A stretch of DNA of 64,000 nt from Brachypodius melanocephalos (Eukaryota > Chordata > Aves > Passeriformes > Pycnonotidae), in contig VZSR01000055.1 of assembly GCA_013398615.1 (NCBI GenBank), positions 4,139,721-4,203,720 of the forward strand. The letters run 5' to 3'. The notes under the pieces are model-generated. The model saw only the letters and a program-made list of their open reading frames with translations. It was not told the DNA's origin and did no database searches. The position numbers and the translations under genes are program-made. This document shows positions 52,626 through 64,000 of the stretch, piece after piece; position 1 is the stretch's first letter; each line of letters starts with the position of its first letter.

Positions 52626-55436
52626 CAGGAGCTGAACTGATGACACTGCAAAGCTCCCCTGCAACACAATTCTTCCTTGGAGTATTTACTAATGGGCTCC
52701 TTCAGAACCACTCTCCATTCCCCTCCAGCTGTTGTGCTGCCTGGTGAAGCGGAGCCCATTCCTGGGGCACACATCTGGCTGGAATACCTGTGACCAAAGT
52801 GCTGCTGGAGAACTGAACACTTGCATCTCTCACAAATCACCTCCAGCCTCCCACCACCATCCTAACAAAGTGCTATCGCTGTCTACAAATAACAAATTCA
52901 TGACTTCGTTTTTTCCCAAGCTACTTATCCCTTCCAGGCAGAGGATCAAAAGGGGGAAAACCAAGATTAGAGCTATGTGACTAATTAAAGGCACAAACTT
53001 ATATTTATTGGCTTGCAAGGGATCATATTGATACACTCCAGTGAAAGCCAAAAGCAATGCTAATATATCCTGCCATTTAACTGAGCCTAAAACCTCTGGA
53101 AATAATACCTGAGAGGTGAACAGAAGAACCAATTATTACAAGTGGAGCAAGCTGAATAACAACATCAGCAGCAGCTCAGTTTATTTGCATGTAAATTTGT
53201 AAGCTTGTGCATTTCAGCTACATGCATTACAACCTTACTCATTTTCTAGGTTAAACAGAGCCAGGCCGAAAAACTCTAAGGAATAACTTCTATTACAGGT
53301 TGCAAACATCCTTAACAAAGTGTCCAAAATGTGCTGAGAAATGAATACATAAAAATGAGATGCCTACAGTATTTTTAAATGGGAAAAAAACCCCTATCCT
53401 TACAAACCTTACCTACTATCCATACGAGCCTGATCTATAGTCTGTGACCTCCAAGGCAGGAACACAAGAAAAAAAAAAAGGAAGACAAAGGAAAATAAAA
53501 CAATTACCAGTGTTTTCCAGTATATCAGTTTGTTCATTCTTCCTATGTAATTACTTATTCACTGAGGATTTGTAAAGTAGCACTGTCTCCTTGGGGAGCT
53601 CAGGCCCAGTCATACTTGTTAAAATGTCCTGGAAGAAAATAATTTGCTCCCCTTCCCCAGTGCTCCTTCCTTTTCTCCTATTTCTGAGTGCACAAATGGA
53701 GACAGCATCAAGCTTTTAATTATCTTATACTATAAATAAGCTGGCATTAAACCCACTCCACTCACTACAGTCAAGGAGTGCATCATCAAAACAAACCCTC
53801 AGACATCTCATTTCTACATTGTCCTGCATGTGAAAAGACGTGAACCATAATAACTTCCATGCTCTTTCAACCTCCCTCATCTCATTACTCATATTTTCAG
53901 CTACATTAAAAGTAATTTTGTGAATCAACTTCTGGTAGAGCTAATGGGAGAAAGGAGAAAATTTCATTTGATTGCATTTCAATTTATTTGTAGGCAGTCC
54001 AGGATATCTTAAGTAGGTTTGCAATCTCTTTAGGTTCACCCAAATTAGAAAACAGTAAAAGGTCTTTAACAAAGAACTTCTTATGACAAGACATGGAGAG
54101 CTTCAGTAAGCACATTTTTTCCACAGGTCTGCTGTTTAGATTTCTGAAGGAAAACAACCTATGGAAGATTGTGGAGAGATTTATACATTTTTTTGTTCTA
54201 CTTTCAGTTCACAGTTTTCTTAGAACACCACAATCTCCCCAAGAAATGTAGACCAAGCTCTGGCTTTCCCAAAGGACCTTGTTCATGACACAAAGTAACA
54301 CGAACCATGTGGGCACTCTGTGTTTAGGGCACCTCCTGATTAAGGAAGTACCTAAATACATGTTGACAGTTTTTAGCTTAATTTATTGTTGGATTGAATT
54401 ATTTTTAAACCATTTGGAATTGATAATAATTATCCTTTACTTTTCCCGATACTGCAATTGCAAGAGCAGCACCTGGCTAGAGTAAGACTTTTTTCACCCA
54501 ACTGAAAGCTAGAGCTTTGTTTGGAACCTACTGCAGGTAAAAATCACTGCAGCTGGCAGTGGGTGGTCATGGAATGTCAACTGGAGGTCAAATTAGATGT
54601 CAGGTTCTTTTGTAATTTACCAAAAGATCACACTTTGCACATTTATCTTCCAGAACCTTCTCTGTTGTCAGAACCAACTTGACCCTAAGAGAGCAATGCT
54701 TTATTAAGTTACAGCTGAACACAATTGTTGAGATGCTGGTCCAATGCCTGTAGTTAATATATCACCTACCAGCAGGATGCCCTTTTAAAGGAAAAGCCAT
54801 TTATGTTTGTCATTTCAGAGCAGTAAAAAGAGAAAGGTTTCTTGGCATATGTCCTCACAGGGTATTTTTTTGATGAAGGACACTACAGGTTGTTTTTTTT
54901 TAAACCAAACTGTGCTACATCAGTGAAGCTCTTCACATATTTATTTAAAATGTCCCATGACTTTCTGGTCTAAGTATGAAAAGAGCTTTCATAAAAGCTG
55001 ATTTAATATAATTAAAAGAATGCACACCAAAAGCAGGCTACAGTTAAAGAACATTACTTAAAATCTTTAACCCCTTTTCTGTAGAATGAGATAAATTTTT
55101 GCTAGGAAAAAACTACTCTTTAGGGGTTTATTTGCTACTAAAATTATGCTTTTAACAGACCTCCCAGTTTTCTAGAATACAAACGTTGGAGTGTTCACAG
55201 GGCCGGGAAATACAGCAGCACAATTCAGCTTTGACAGTTATGAGGAGAATGTCAATCCTGTAAAATTAGCAGGTTAGACAAGAACCAAAACTCCAGGAAA
55301 AGGGAGGAAGAAGCCAACTTCACATTCAGTTTTGATCTTCCTATTCCTCTCTTAATCCAAGAACTGTCCTGGGAACCACATGTAGCTACCATTTTTAAAA
55401 AAGGAAAATATTTATCACAATTATTTGATATTTGTC

Positions 55437-55481
55437 ATCATTTGATTACAATTTATTATTTATAAATTGTTGTCAAATGAT
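55437..55481. repeat. Imperfect 19-bp inverted repeat with 7-nt loop
   Basis: Left arm 55437-55455 (ATCATTTGATTACAATTTA) pairs with right arm 55463-55481 (TAAATTGTTGTCAAATGAT) at 17 of 19 positions. It lies within a very AT-rich stretch (55410-55500) that contains further ATGATAATCATT-like self-complementary sequence. It may be a small AT palindrome or the remains of a miniature inverted-repeat element. No target duplication was found. Confidence 0.75.
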
Positions 55482-58400
55482 TCAATATATGATAATCATT
55501 TAGTAGTTTTCTGACATTTATAAATCATTTACTTTCTGATACTGCAGAATGTTAACAATGGAGAAACACAATACTCCCAATTCCCTGAAAACTTCCTTCC
55601 TAGCCTATGATCAAATCAGGAATCCGAGTTCTGCAACTCCCTCATAACAACAGAAAAGTTATCAGGAGCAACACTTCTCCCTCTTTATGACATGACCTTG
55701 CAACCTTTAAAGCACATTTTTGTATTTGGGGCAAAATTTTGGAACATATCATCCTCCTACAAACCCTGATTATTCCAGAGAGGAAAACAGGAGCCTGTAA
55801 GAAATGAAGAAGCTGCAGGATCCATGGTACCATACAAAGGAGCAAGGAACTGAGGGTGCCCAAGAAGGAAGACACAGCCCAAGGAGACAGAGGAGAACCT
55901 AAATAATCACAGACATCAGAGATCCATTGCTCATCCCTTAATCACATTTTTGTCCTCTTCATCATCCCAACCATGCAGATTGGGTTAGACAGACAATGAG
56001 CAGGTATGACTGATCAAAACAAACCATTTCTATCAATTTAATGTACAAATAGTTGTATTATTTTTGCTGCATTGCATTTGTTATGTACGGCCACATGAAG
56101 GGCACATTTTTCTTACACATCTGTTTTTTAATACAAAGCTTTGACTGTCACGAAAACACCTCTCAAGATTTCTGCCCTTCTTTACCACTTGTGAGAGGCT
56201 TGCACATGAAAACCCATGAAATTCTGTTATCTGTTAACCACCGTCTCATAACCATTGAAATTACTCACCTGCAAAAATAAGAATTTTCTTAGATCACAGA
56301 ATTCAAGTCCTCTCCCACCCACCACTGCCCCAAACACAGTACAACTCTCCCCTAATTATTCTTATTCTGCTCTTCTGCTGAAACATGAGATGAAGGATAG
56401 TTAGAAGCAAAGATGTTTTTTGTAAATTGACATATGTATAAAATTGACCTGCAACCCCTTCTCCAATTTGCAGAGTCCTTTCTCGAAGCAGACGTGTTAA
56501 AATAAGCAAGCAGAGTCTGCTGTGTGCATCCGTTTCCTAATGAGATCTGACACAATAATTAGTGTGCAGCAAGCTGGGGTAGTTTAATGTACTTCCCTTC
56601 TCGTTTCTATCCAACTTTATAAAAGTTTCATTAATCTTTGCCACTAACAACAGGAAAGCAATAAAATGGGCGTAACAGCACAAGACACAGAACCTCACAA
56701 TCTGCTCTTTTATTTCAGTTCCACTATTCAGCACTGGTTTCTGAAAATAACCAGGTGACTTTTCACAAAGGCCAATTAGATAGTTCAGGTAATCTAGGCA
56801 TGCTCAAGTTCACCATTCAGAGTTGCTGGAGATTAGAAACATCACATGGAATTTTTGGGACAACCTGTGATTTTGATGTGGGACAGAAGAGCACCACAGC
56901 TGACAGCAGTCAGTTTTTTCATGCTCTGATGAATTGCTGCATTGCACATTGTTCTGGCACAGCAAGAAATACTTAATCTTAGCATTGTAAATACAAAACC
57001 AAGAGATGAGTAACCAAAGCAAAAGACAGGCACAGAATGAACTGTCAACTTTGATGTAACACTTGTGCTACTGAAACAGAAAATAGAAAATCATACTAAA
57101 GCCTCAAGTTGACAAAACCACAATAAATATACGTGAAAGAATTAAAAAACTTCATGAGTGGGGTCTAATATTTTTGTTCCCTTCACAGATGAAGTTTTAC
57201 CCATGAATAGAGATTTTTAAGTCCAGCTTTCTTGTAGAAAACATTTATTTAAATTCAACACAAATCCTCACTATCATTTCACATATTTCATCATTCTTTG
57301 CCCTGTGTGTATATGCCTGCATCAACTTCATATATGCAAGAGAGGCACTTAGGATCAGCAAAGAATGAAAAAATTACTAAAAATTTCAGATGAAAGTTGC
57401 TTAAAGCAGCTTTTACCTGACAGCGGAGAGCATTTGCTATAGCCAAACATTTTTCTGCCAAGAAGAAAACCATGGTGTGCTAAAAATGTAGCGCATCTAA
57501 GTAAAATAAATACTTGAGTCTCTTGTCCATAAAACAACAGCTCTTGAGTCAGCTCAGGTGATTCAGAGGCTCTGATTGGAAGCTTAAATAAATGCACTTC
57601 CAGCATCTTTGAAATCAAGGACTTAAGCTTTTATTTTGCCTTTACCCATGCTTTTTTCTCCCATAGCTTCACAAAACACCATTTAGATTTCAGCAAGTCA
57701 TCTAGAATGTACTTTTATAAGCTCTGGTGTGCAAAAACTCTTTTTGTGGGCTTCTTCTGTTTACAGGACTTGCCTTGCTGAGATGAGCAGGTACTTAGAA
57801 CCAAGTGATGTATCCATGTAAAGTTAGGCTCTTTTAAATGATGCTGTCAAATAAGGTCATGTTAGAAACTGTACAGATTCCTGCATTTTCCTGCAATTTA
57901 TATTCCCAAAGAACATTTGGCCTTTAAAATTGCTGTTTTGCTGAAAAGCTGTACCAGGACACCAGCAATTATGCTATAGTGCCACAAATCAATAGCACTG
58001 AATGCAATATTTAATACACACTGAGACCCATGGGTCTGCTCTTTTAGCTTTTAATGTCAGGTTTTTGCTTACTTACAACATTTTATTTTAAAATGGCAGT
58101 TATGCTTAAAAGAAACAAAGTGCTCCAGTAATCTTTGGTAATATTGGTAAGGCAGGCTTCAGCCCAAATAAAGTCTTAAGAAAGTCACAGCAGCAATAAA
58201 AATATAAATTTAGGCAGCTCATCCATTTTTAACCTTTTTCATAAGAGTGTTTATGCCATTAAAGTTTCTTTACACCAAATGTGAAGTGTATTATGCAACA
58301 ATATTTTAATCTTAGGGTTTTTTTTTTTTTAATCTAAGTATTTTCTTCTTCATGTAATTATAGAAGAAAGAGTAAAGTGCCTGGGGGATTGGAAGGTGGA

Positions 58401-60360
58401 GAAAAGGCAGGAACAGTGAAAAGCCCCAGCTTCCTCAACATCCTCTCCCTAGCAGTGACCACTGAAAGAGTCACTGAGAAATTTAAGAACTGGGTAGGGC
58501 CACTAATCCAGAACACTCCCCAAGCTGTTATTTTTCCCAGGTTCCTCTGCCAAACCAAAATCACAACCTGAAACCACAGTAAAGTTTGAGAAGCAAAGAG
58601 GAGACAGACAGGAGGGGAGGGGAAAAAAATAAAACAGGGAAAACAGAATACAAGAGCCTTGATTTGGCTGGATGAGAAAAACAGACAAATGCATAGCTGA
58701 ATCTCATGTTTTTCCAATTCTGCCCTCAACTACCTAGTTAAGCAAAGATGAATAGCAGTGAGTGACTTTCCCAGGAACATCTTGTCCACATTGTATTGTC
58801 ACAGTATTCCCATGTATATTTCCAGGAAAAACTCTTTATAAAACAGCAAATACAACCAAAAACAGATGGTCTAATTCAGAGTTGTTCCCCAGGCATAGTG
58901 GGAAATAAAAGGACATCTGATCCATTCTGTCCTTATTCTTCTGTGCAAAAGAGACCACACTCCATCATATTTTTCTTTTCTAGTATCCTCATACAAAAAG
59001 TTCTTGGCTAGAGGTGGCTTAAAAAGCATGTAACCTAGAACTAATTAACATTTTCAGATTTGTGTAAGTGCTGCTTTTGCCTTCACTGTCTGTAACATAT
59101 TTTGCACAATGCAGCCACGGCTTAACACTCTGGCCATGGGTGTCAGAACTCTTCACAGCCAGAACATGAAGTTTCTGGGCCTCTCCATGCACACAAAATT
59201 AAGAACAGTTACATTAACTGATAAATAGAATTTCCTGTAGCATTTCACTGGTGATGAGGGTGAAAATAGCTGGCATGCATTTGTCCAAACAAGCACAGTT
59301 TGTGTGAACAAACGTCTGAACAAGAATTTCTGAATTCCGAGGATTAAATGCAGCGCTTGTTTCAGCAGCAAATTCTTGTGCATTTTCTGCCTTCAGTTCT
59401 CAAAAAGCTGTGGAATTTCTGTCTATCACAGCCTCCCAGTGGTGTCTAACATTACCCCCATCAAAAAAACACCCCAAAAAACCAGAGTGAAGAACAAAGA
59501 GCCCTTGCTCTGGCTGCACAGGTAGCGCCCGCAGATGCTGAAAGCCAGCACTGCCCTGTGCCAAGCCAAGGGAGGCTACCTGGTGTTTTTAATTAAAATG
59601 CAGTCAGCTGAAAGTCATTAATATTGCCAGAGAAAGAAAAACAACCTTTACTCTGCTGGGCACGGGTAATAAAGTTTGGGGGTTTTTAACTGCTGAGCTC
59701 CATCTGGGAAGGTGAGGAGGAAGGTTAGCAACGAGAGCATCCTTCCACCATGAGCTCCACAAGCTCAATCAGATTTTATTACAAGATTACCTTTTTTTGC
59801 CCCCCTCCTTAGAAATTAACGTTACTTGCTTTCCATAATAGAAGCATGCCTATAAAAATGTAAATTTAAGGCAGGCCATCTAAATAGAGCACACTTAACT
59901 TCAGCACACCAGGCAGGACTAATCTTGCAGACCTCTGGTAATTTAAATTCTGACAGTGTAAGAAAACTGCAATTGATATTCTGCATAATGAAACTAAACG
60001 GAGGCATCAGTATTCTGATGTAGACTGGGAAAAAGGTAAAGATACTTTTATTTAAAAGTTGTATTTTTCAGTTGAGTCTTTTAGTAATAATGTCTTTATT
60101 CATATGTAAAACATACTGAGAGAAAAAAATCATCTCATTGTTAAAAATCATTATTTGCTACTCTTTATTTGTAGATTTGCCTGGGCCAGGGGCTGCCAGC
60201 CCCTTAAGACTACAAGGAATAATTCTCTCAAAAGTGAATTCACAGAAATATTCTTTAATGTTCATCACCCACAGAACCTACCTGGATTTTCACCTACATT
60301 TCACCCCAATTCAAAATTACGTCCTCTGCACTGCAACCTGTAAAGATTTATTTTATTTAT

Positions 60361-60400
60361 AATCCAATTAATTTGGAATGTGTCTTACTGAGTATTAAAG
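60361..60400 (+). repeat. 40-bp direct repeat, copy A
   Basis: AATCCAATTAATTTGGAATG followed by TGTCTTACTGAGTATTAAAG. It matches copy B (61137-61176) at 37 of 40 positions with no gap. The flanks are unrelated. Confidence 0.85.
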
Positions 60401-61136
60401 GTAATCATAATTACCAGGTTTAAGAAATGTTTAAAATCCAAGAAGCATACAAATAAGTGTTAGTTCTTATACCATTCTGGCAGTTGAAACTTCTTCATTA
60501 CTAATAAAAAAAAAAATTGCTCAAGTTTTGTAAAAACTGGGAGAAAAAGAGGGAGTCTTCAAATGTGAGGGTTTCAAGTACAATAGAAATCCAAAAATAC
60601 GGCACTAAAAGATAGAAAACAAATACAAGAGTAACGGGAAGGCCAGAAAAACCCAAGCAATGTAGAGTTAGGGGTGTTTTTTAAAGAATCTTGGAATATT
60701 TAGGCATATCAGATTTACAGATATCTATTAAGTTCAATTTTTCTTAAGCACAGATATCACAAAACCAACAAATCTGAGAATCAGAAGACATGAACTGTGC
60801 TGAATTCAGTACTTAAGGTTACTCACTACAGATATGCACATCCTTCTGCACCTAAAGGGGTCTGTCTTCACATAATGATGTGCATGCATCTCCCCCAAAT
60901 AAAAACACCCAACACCATTCTGAGTTTGCCTTTTATTTCTCAAAGTCTGCTCTCCCTTTATTTTCTGAAGAACAGCAGACTTCCTTCCAAATCCATCAGG
61001 CTTTTCTTATGTTAATTAATTTCTGATTCATAATGGGGATCCTATTTTATTAGCCTTGGTGAAGGATATTCTCCATTTCTCACAACCACAAAGATAAGGG
61101 TGCTTAGTAGAGCTGGCTAATATGGTGTGATCTAAC

Positions 61137-61176
61137 AATCCAATTAATTTGGAACGTGTCTTACTGATTAATAAAG
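61137..61176 (+). repeat. 40-bp direct repeat, copy B
   Basis: AATCCAATTAATTTGGAACG followed by TGTCTTACTGATTAATAAAG. Same orientation as copy A, 776 bp away. It contains the homeodomain-type core TTAATT. Confidence 0.85.
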
Positions 61177-63790
61177 CCTTTTACAGAATTGCATGTTTCA
61201 TCTGCATTCCCAACCTGGCATTAATGGCTTCCTGCATGCAGCAAGTTATGCAACACAGATGATCAAATATTTAAGACACTTTAATTTTATTATTAAAATC
61301 TGATAGTACTATCAAAGCTTTTTTTCCTCATATTCCAGTTTAGTTTTATAATTAAATTCTACACATCTGTAAGCTAAATAAACTGGGCAAGAGAAGGAGA
61401 TGAAGTTTAGTACATTCTGAAATTGGGGTATTTTGTAAGAAAATGAGAACAGAATTGATGGGATGCTGAGGGAACTGCTGTCATAGCAGTCAGCATGAAA
61501 ATGTACAGCACATGATTTTAAAAAGTCATTACTCTTGAGAGCATATCAAAATATGCATTTGTGCATAAAATTACAATAATGCACCCAGTAACATCAGTGT
61601 TCTAGACTCTCATACTAGTCTGGGATAATATTCACATTTTCAGAGAAGCTTTCAGGGGATCTCAAAAGGGTGGTGCAGCTCAACTAAAAACCTGAGCAGA
61701 ATTTGCTCAAGCAGAGAGGTTTCAAGTCCCTCTGCAAACCAAACTCTTGCTGCCTTTGACAATATGAGGCCAAACTATTTTTCAGCATTTGTAGGTTTTT
61801 CTCCAAATTAAAAAGAAAGCCCATATTCAAAGTGGCTTTGGGACTGCTGTAACAACCCAAGCAGATAAAATACAGATAGTCTCATTGATTTTTCTACCAC
61901 TTAAGGGGAAAACAAACCAGAAGTTTTTTCATGGAGCAACAGTTGCCCAGTGTTCATCAAGTGGTGCTTGTCCCACAACTCTTGTCTCCAGTCACAAAGA
62001 TGCAGTTCACAAACCATGCCTTACTCTTCAAAAAATGTATTTATTAAAATATAAAAAAAATATTTCAATTGCTGGCCATAGCCTGTCTCTTGCTTCCCAC
62101 AAGTAAAACAGTCTCCACTATCAGGAGTAAGTATATTTGTTCCATACTGTTCATTTTAAACAGAAATACTTTCAGATGTCAGCTACTTATTTATTTCTAG
62201 TCCATTCAAAAGATACTTTCCAGTGGCAAAACGCAAATAGGACTTCCAAGGTACATTTAGTGTAGGATTTATATTACAAAGTAAGGCATCACGCACAGCT
62301 CCACAGAATGACAAAATGTTTGTACCGCTCCTTTATGTAAAACAAATGTTCCTGAACAGAATATAGAAGAAAAGATGAGCCACAAGTAGAATTTCTCAAA
62401 AGCTGTTTGAATTTCCCTGCTCCATTTCACATTTCTCTGTACTCCCCAGTAATCATCTTCAGCTGCTGCTGCTAACAGAGCTACTGATTCCAGAATTACT
62501 TCCTCCAATTATGGAAATTTTCTAAGTAATGAAAACCAAAATATGTCTTTCGCAATGACAGTCAAATTGTAAAACGGTTACAGAAATCCATAATTTGCCT
62601 TTCTTATTCCCCAGTACAGGCAAATCCACAAGGGAGGCCCTTAGGAAATAAATCTAGAACCATTTCCTTTTAGTTATTGAAATGCTACTTCAAGAGTCTT
62701 CATCACCACTTCAAGTCAATAGTGATTTATCTGCATAGAAAGAATAACAGCAAATGAAAATACTGCAAACCATAATAGGAGTTAACAGTGCAAGCAATCT
62801 GGGATAGGGAAGAATGTGCGAAATACACTTTTAATCCAAATATTTGTTATGTCACATGCCTGCTGAAAGCATTTGGATATCCCCCACAAAAGGAAAAAAA
62901 AAAAAAACAAACCCCAGTGCTTTTTAGGAGTTTATGTTATTTGCTAAGGAGTTATTGGAATAGAGCTACATGATGGTTTATTTTGGTAACATTTTAAAAG
63001 TAAACATGTCGGTGATAAAAGAGGAGAGTGAAGCTTATGGTTTAAAAGCAAACCTACTCAAAACAAGTTTAAAAAAAGAACCAAACAAATCTCTTCTGTT
63101 TGTTCAACATGAAGAACTGAATGGTCAAGTACTTGAGTGAAGACACTCCCCCAAAGAAACACATGTAGTACACTCTACATCTGATAGGGCTCAGAGAAAC
63201 CTAATTTTAGCTGACTGATTTTATTTCAGTATTAATGACAGAAGGTATTTCAAGCTGCACTTTATAAATTCAATCAAGTTTTTAAAAGGTGCAATTAGCG
63301 GTGCCTTGTGATTGATTTCTTTGCACTAAAATAACCACAACCACAAGCAAACAGCTCATAAAACACTGTCAAAGCTACAGAAACACCTTTCACTCATTCT
63401 AAGGGAATCTAAGCTGCTATCACCTTGTTCCACAAAATCCAGAGTTAGTTCTCCAAAACAAGGAGGTTAGAAAACACTTTTTCCCTTAATTTTCAGTTTA
63501 ATACACTGAGATCCAGCTTTGCACACATGTGAGTCTACAGTCCATAATCGAGAATATATAGCAATATCTAGTTTTACAGATTAAAAGTGCCTTTGTTGCT
63601 TGCCTAAAAGGACATACTCAGCATGAGTTCAGCAAGTCTCAAGCAGTTTATTTATCACAGTAAACAGTAGTTCTTAATGTAATACAGTTATCCCCTCTCT
63701 ACAACCTACCATAGTACCCTGGGTAAAAGTTTTCCTACTTTTTTTAGGAAGTTCACCATGATGCAGAAAAGCAGTGGCTATGTGGAGACA

Positions 63791-63833
63791 GAGAGAAGGA
63801 GAGGGGAGGGGGGAAAAAAAGGAAAAGAAGGGA
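63791..63833. repeat. 43-base purine tract with G runs
   Basis: Uninterrupted purines on the plus strand, including GGGG and GGGGGG runs followed by an A run. Mirror-like purine tracts can adopt triplex or other non-B structure. No gene context supports a role. Confidence 0.75.
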
Positions 63834-64000
63834 CATCTGGCAGGTGTTTACTACCACCTCATCTACTCAGCAGATATAAAATCAAATACACAGCAAATAC
63901 AGAGGAGGGTGCACGGGGCCTCTCTCAGCTCATCCCTGGGGATGGGCATCCAACCACCTCCCCCTGACACCTGATTTTATTTCAGTGAAAAACTGCTGTG

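Larger units (their letters stand above)
45204..64000 (-). other. EPHA6: Intron upstream of the EPHA6 exon (intron 2, 3' part)
   Basis: This is everything 5' of the exon in gene orientation. The preceding exon of Eph genes is short (about 65 bp, encoding a GELGW-type segment). I did not recognise it on the minus strand here, so it probably lies beyond position 64000. The stretch holds a CR1 fragment, a probable MIR remnant, a hairpin, a 40-bp duplicated sequence and a purine tract, all listed separately. 45.3-50.6, 50.9-52.4, 52.7-55.4, 55.5-60.3 and 61.2-63.7 kb show nothing I can name. Confidence 0.82.

Noticed and set aside
58358..58729. 123-codon minus-strand open frame in gene orientation
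   Set aside because: No Eph similarity and no exon-like splice context; hydrophobic runs come from T-rich DNA.
1..64000. tRNA, snRNA, microRNA-like genes, CRISPR arrays, endogenous retroviral genes
   Set aside because: I looked for TTCGAA/TTCGAT-type tRNA T-loops, U6-like starts, regular spaced repeats and retroviral coding motifs and saw none that could be supported.

Overview
The window looks like vertebrate nuclear DNA, most probably from a bird. It is AT-rich, intron-dominated and has no dense coding. It carries two 5'-truncated CR1 LINE fragments with the avian type of 3' end (ATTCTATG-like terminal motif). It also has many A/C- or T/G-rich low-complexity tracts and one 10-N assembly gap. 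The species cannot be fixed from the sequence alone.

The only protein-coding segment I can support is one 664-bp internal exon on the minus strand (44540-45203). It encodes most of the ephrin-binding domain and the start of the cysteine-rich region of an Eph receptor tyrosine kinase, and I read it as EPHA6 exon 3. Good splice signals flank it. The gene runs right to left, so 45204-64000 is the 3' part of the preceding intron (intron 2) and 1-44539 is the 5' part of the following intron (intron 3). I recognise no other exon of this gene and no other gene. EPHA6 is known for very large introns, which fits.

Layout: 1-2404 is AT-rich intron. The N gap is at 2405-2414, followed by a GC-rich stretch to about 2870 with six CAGCTG E-boxes. 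2.9-20 kb is intron with simple repeats. 20.1-22.8 kb is the most structured non-coding part: three diverged copies of a local repeat, a 55-base T run, two short tandem arrays and a CR1 fragment. 27.4-27.75 kb holds a degraded L2-like LINE reverse-transcriptase tail. 37.25-37.6 kb has an AT-rich tract and a perfect 12-bp hairpin. The exon is at 44.5-45.2 kb. Then come a minus-strand CR1 at 50.7 kb, a probable MIR-type SINE remnant at 52.5 kb, an imperfect hairpin at 55.45 kb and a 40-bp direct duplication at 60.4/61.1 kb.

I found no bacterial-type system, CRISPR array, RNA gene or undescribed multi-gene system. The findings worth checking are the local repeat family, the E-box cluster beside the gap, the 40-bp duplication, the hairpins and the ancient-repeat remnants.
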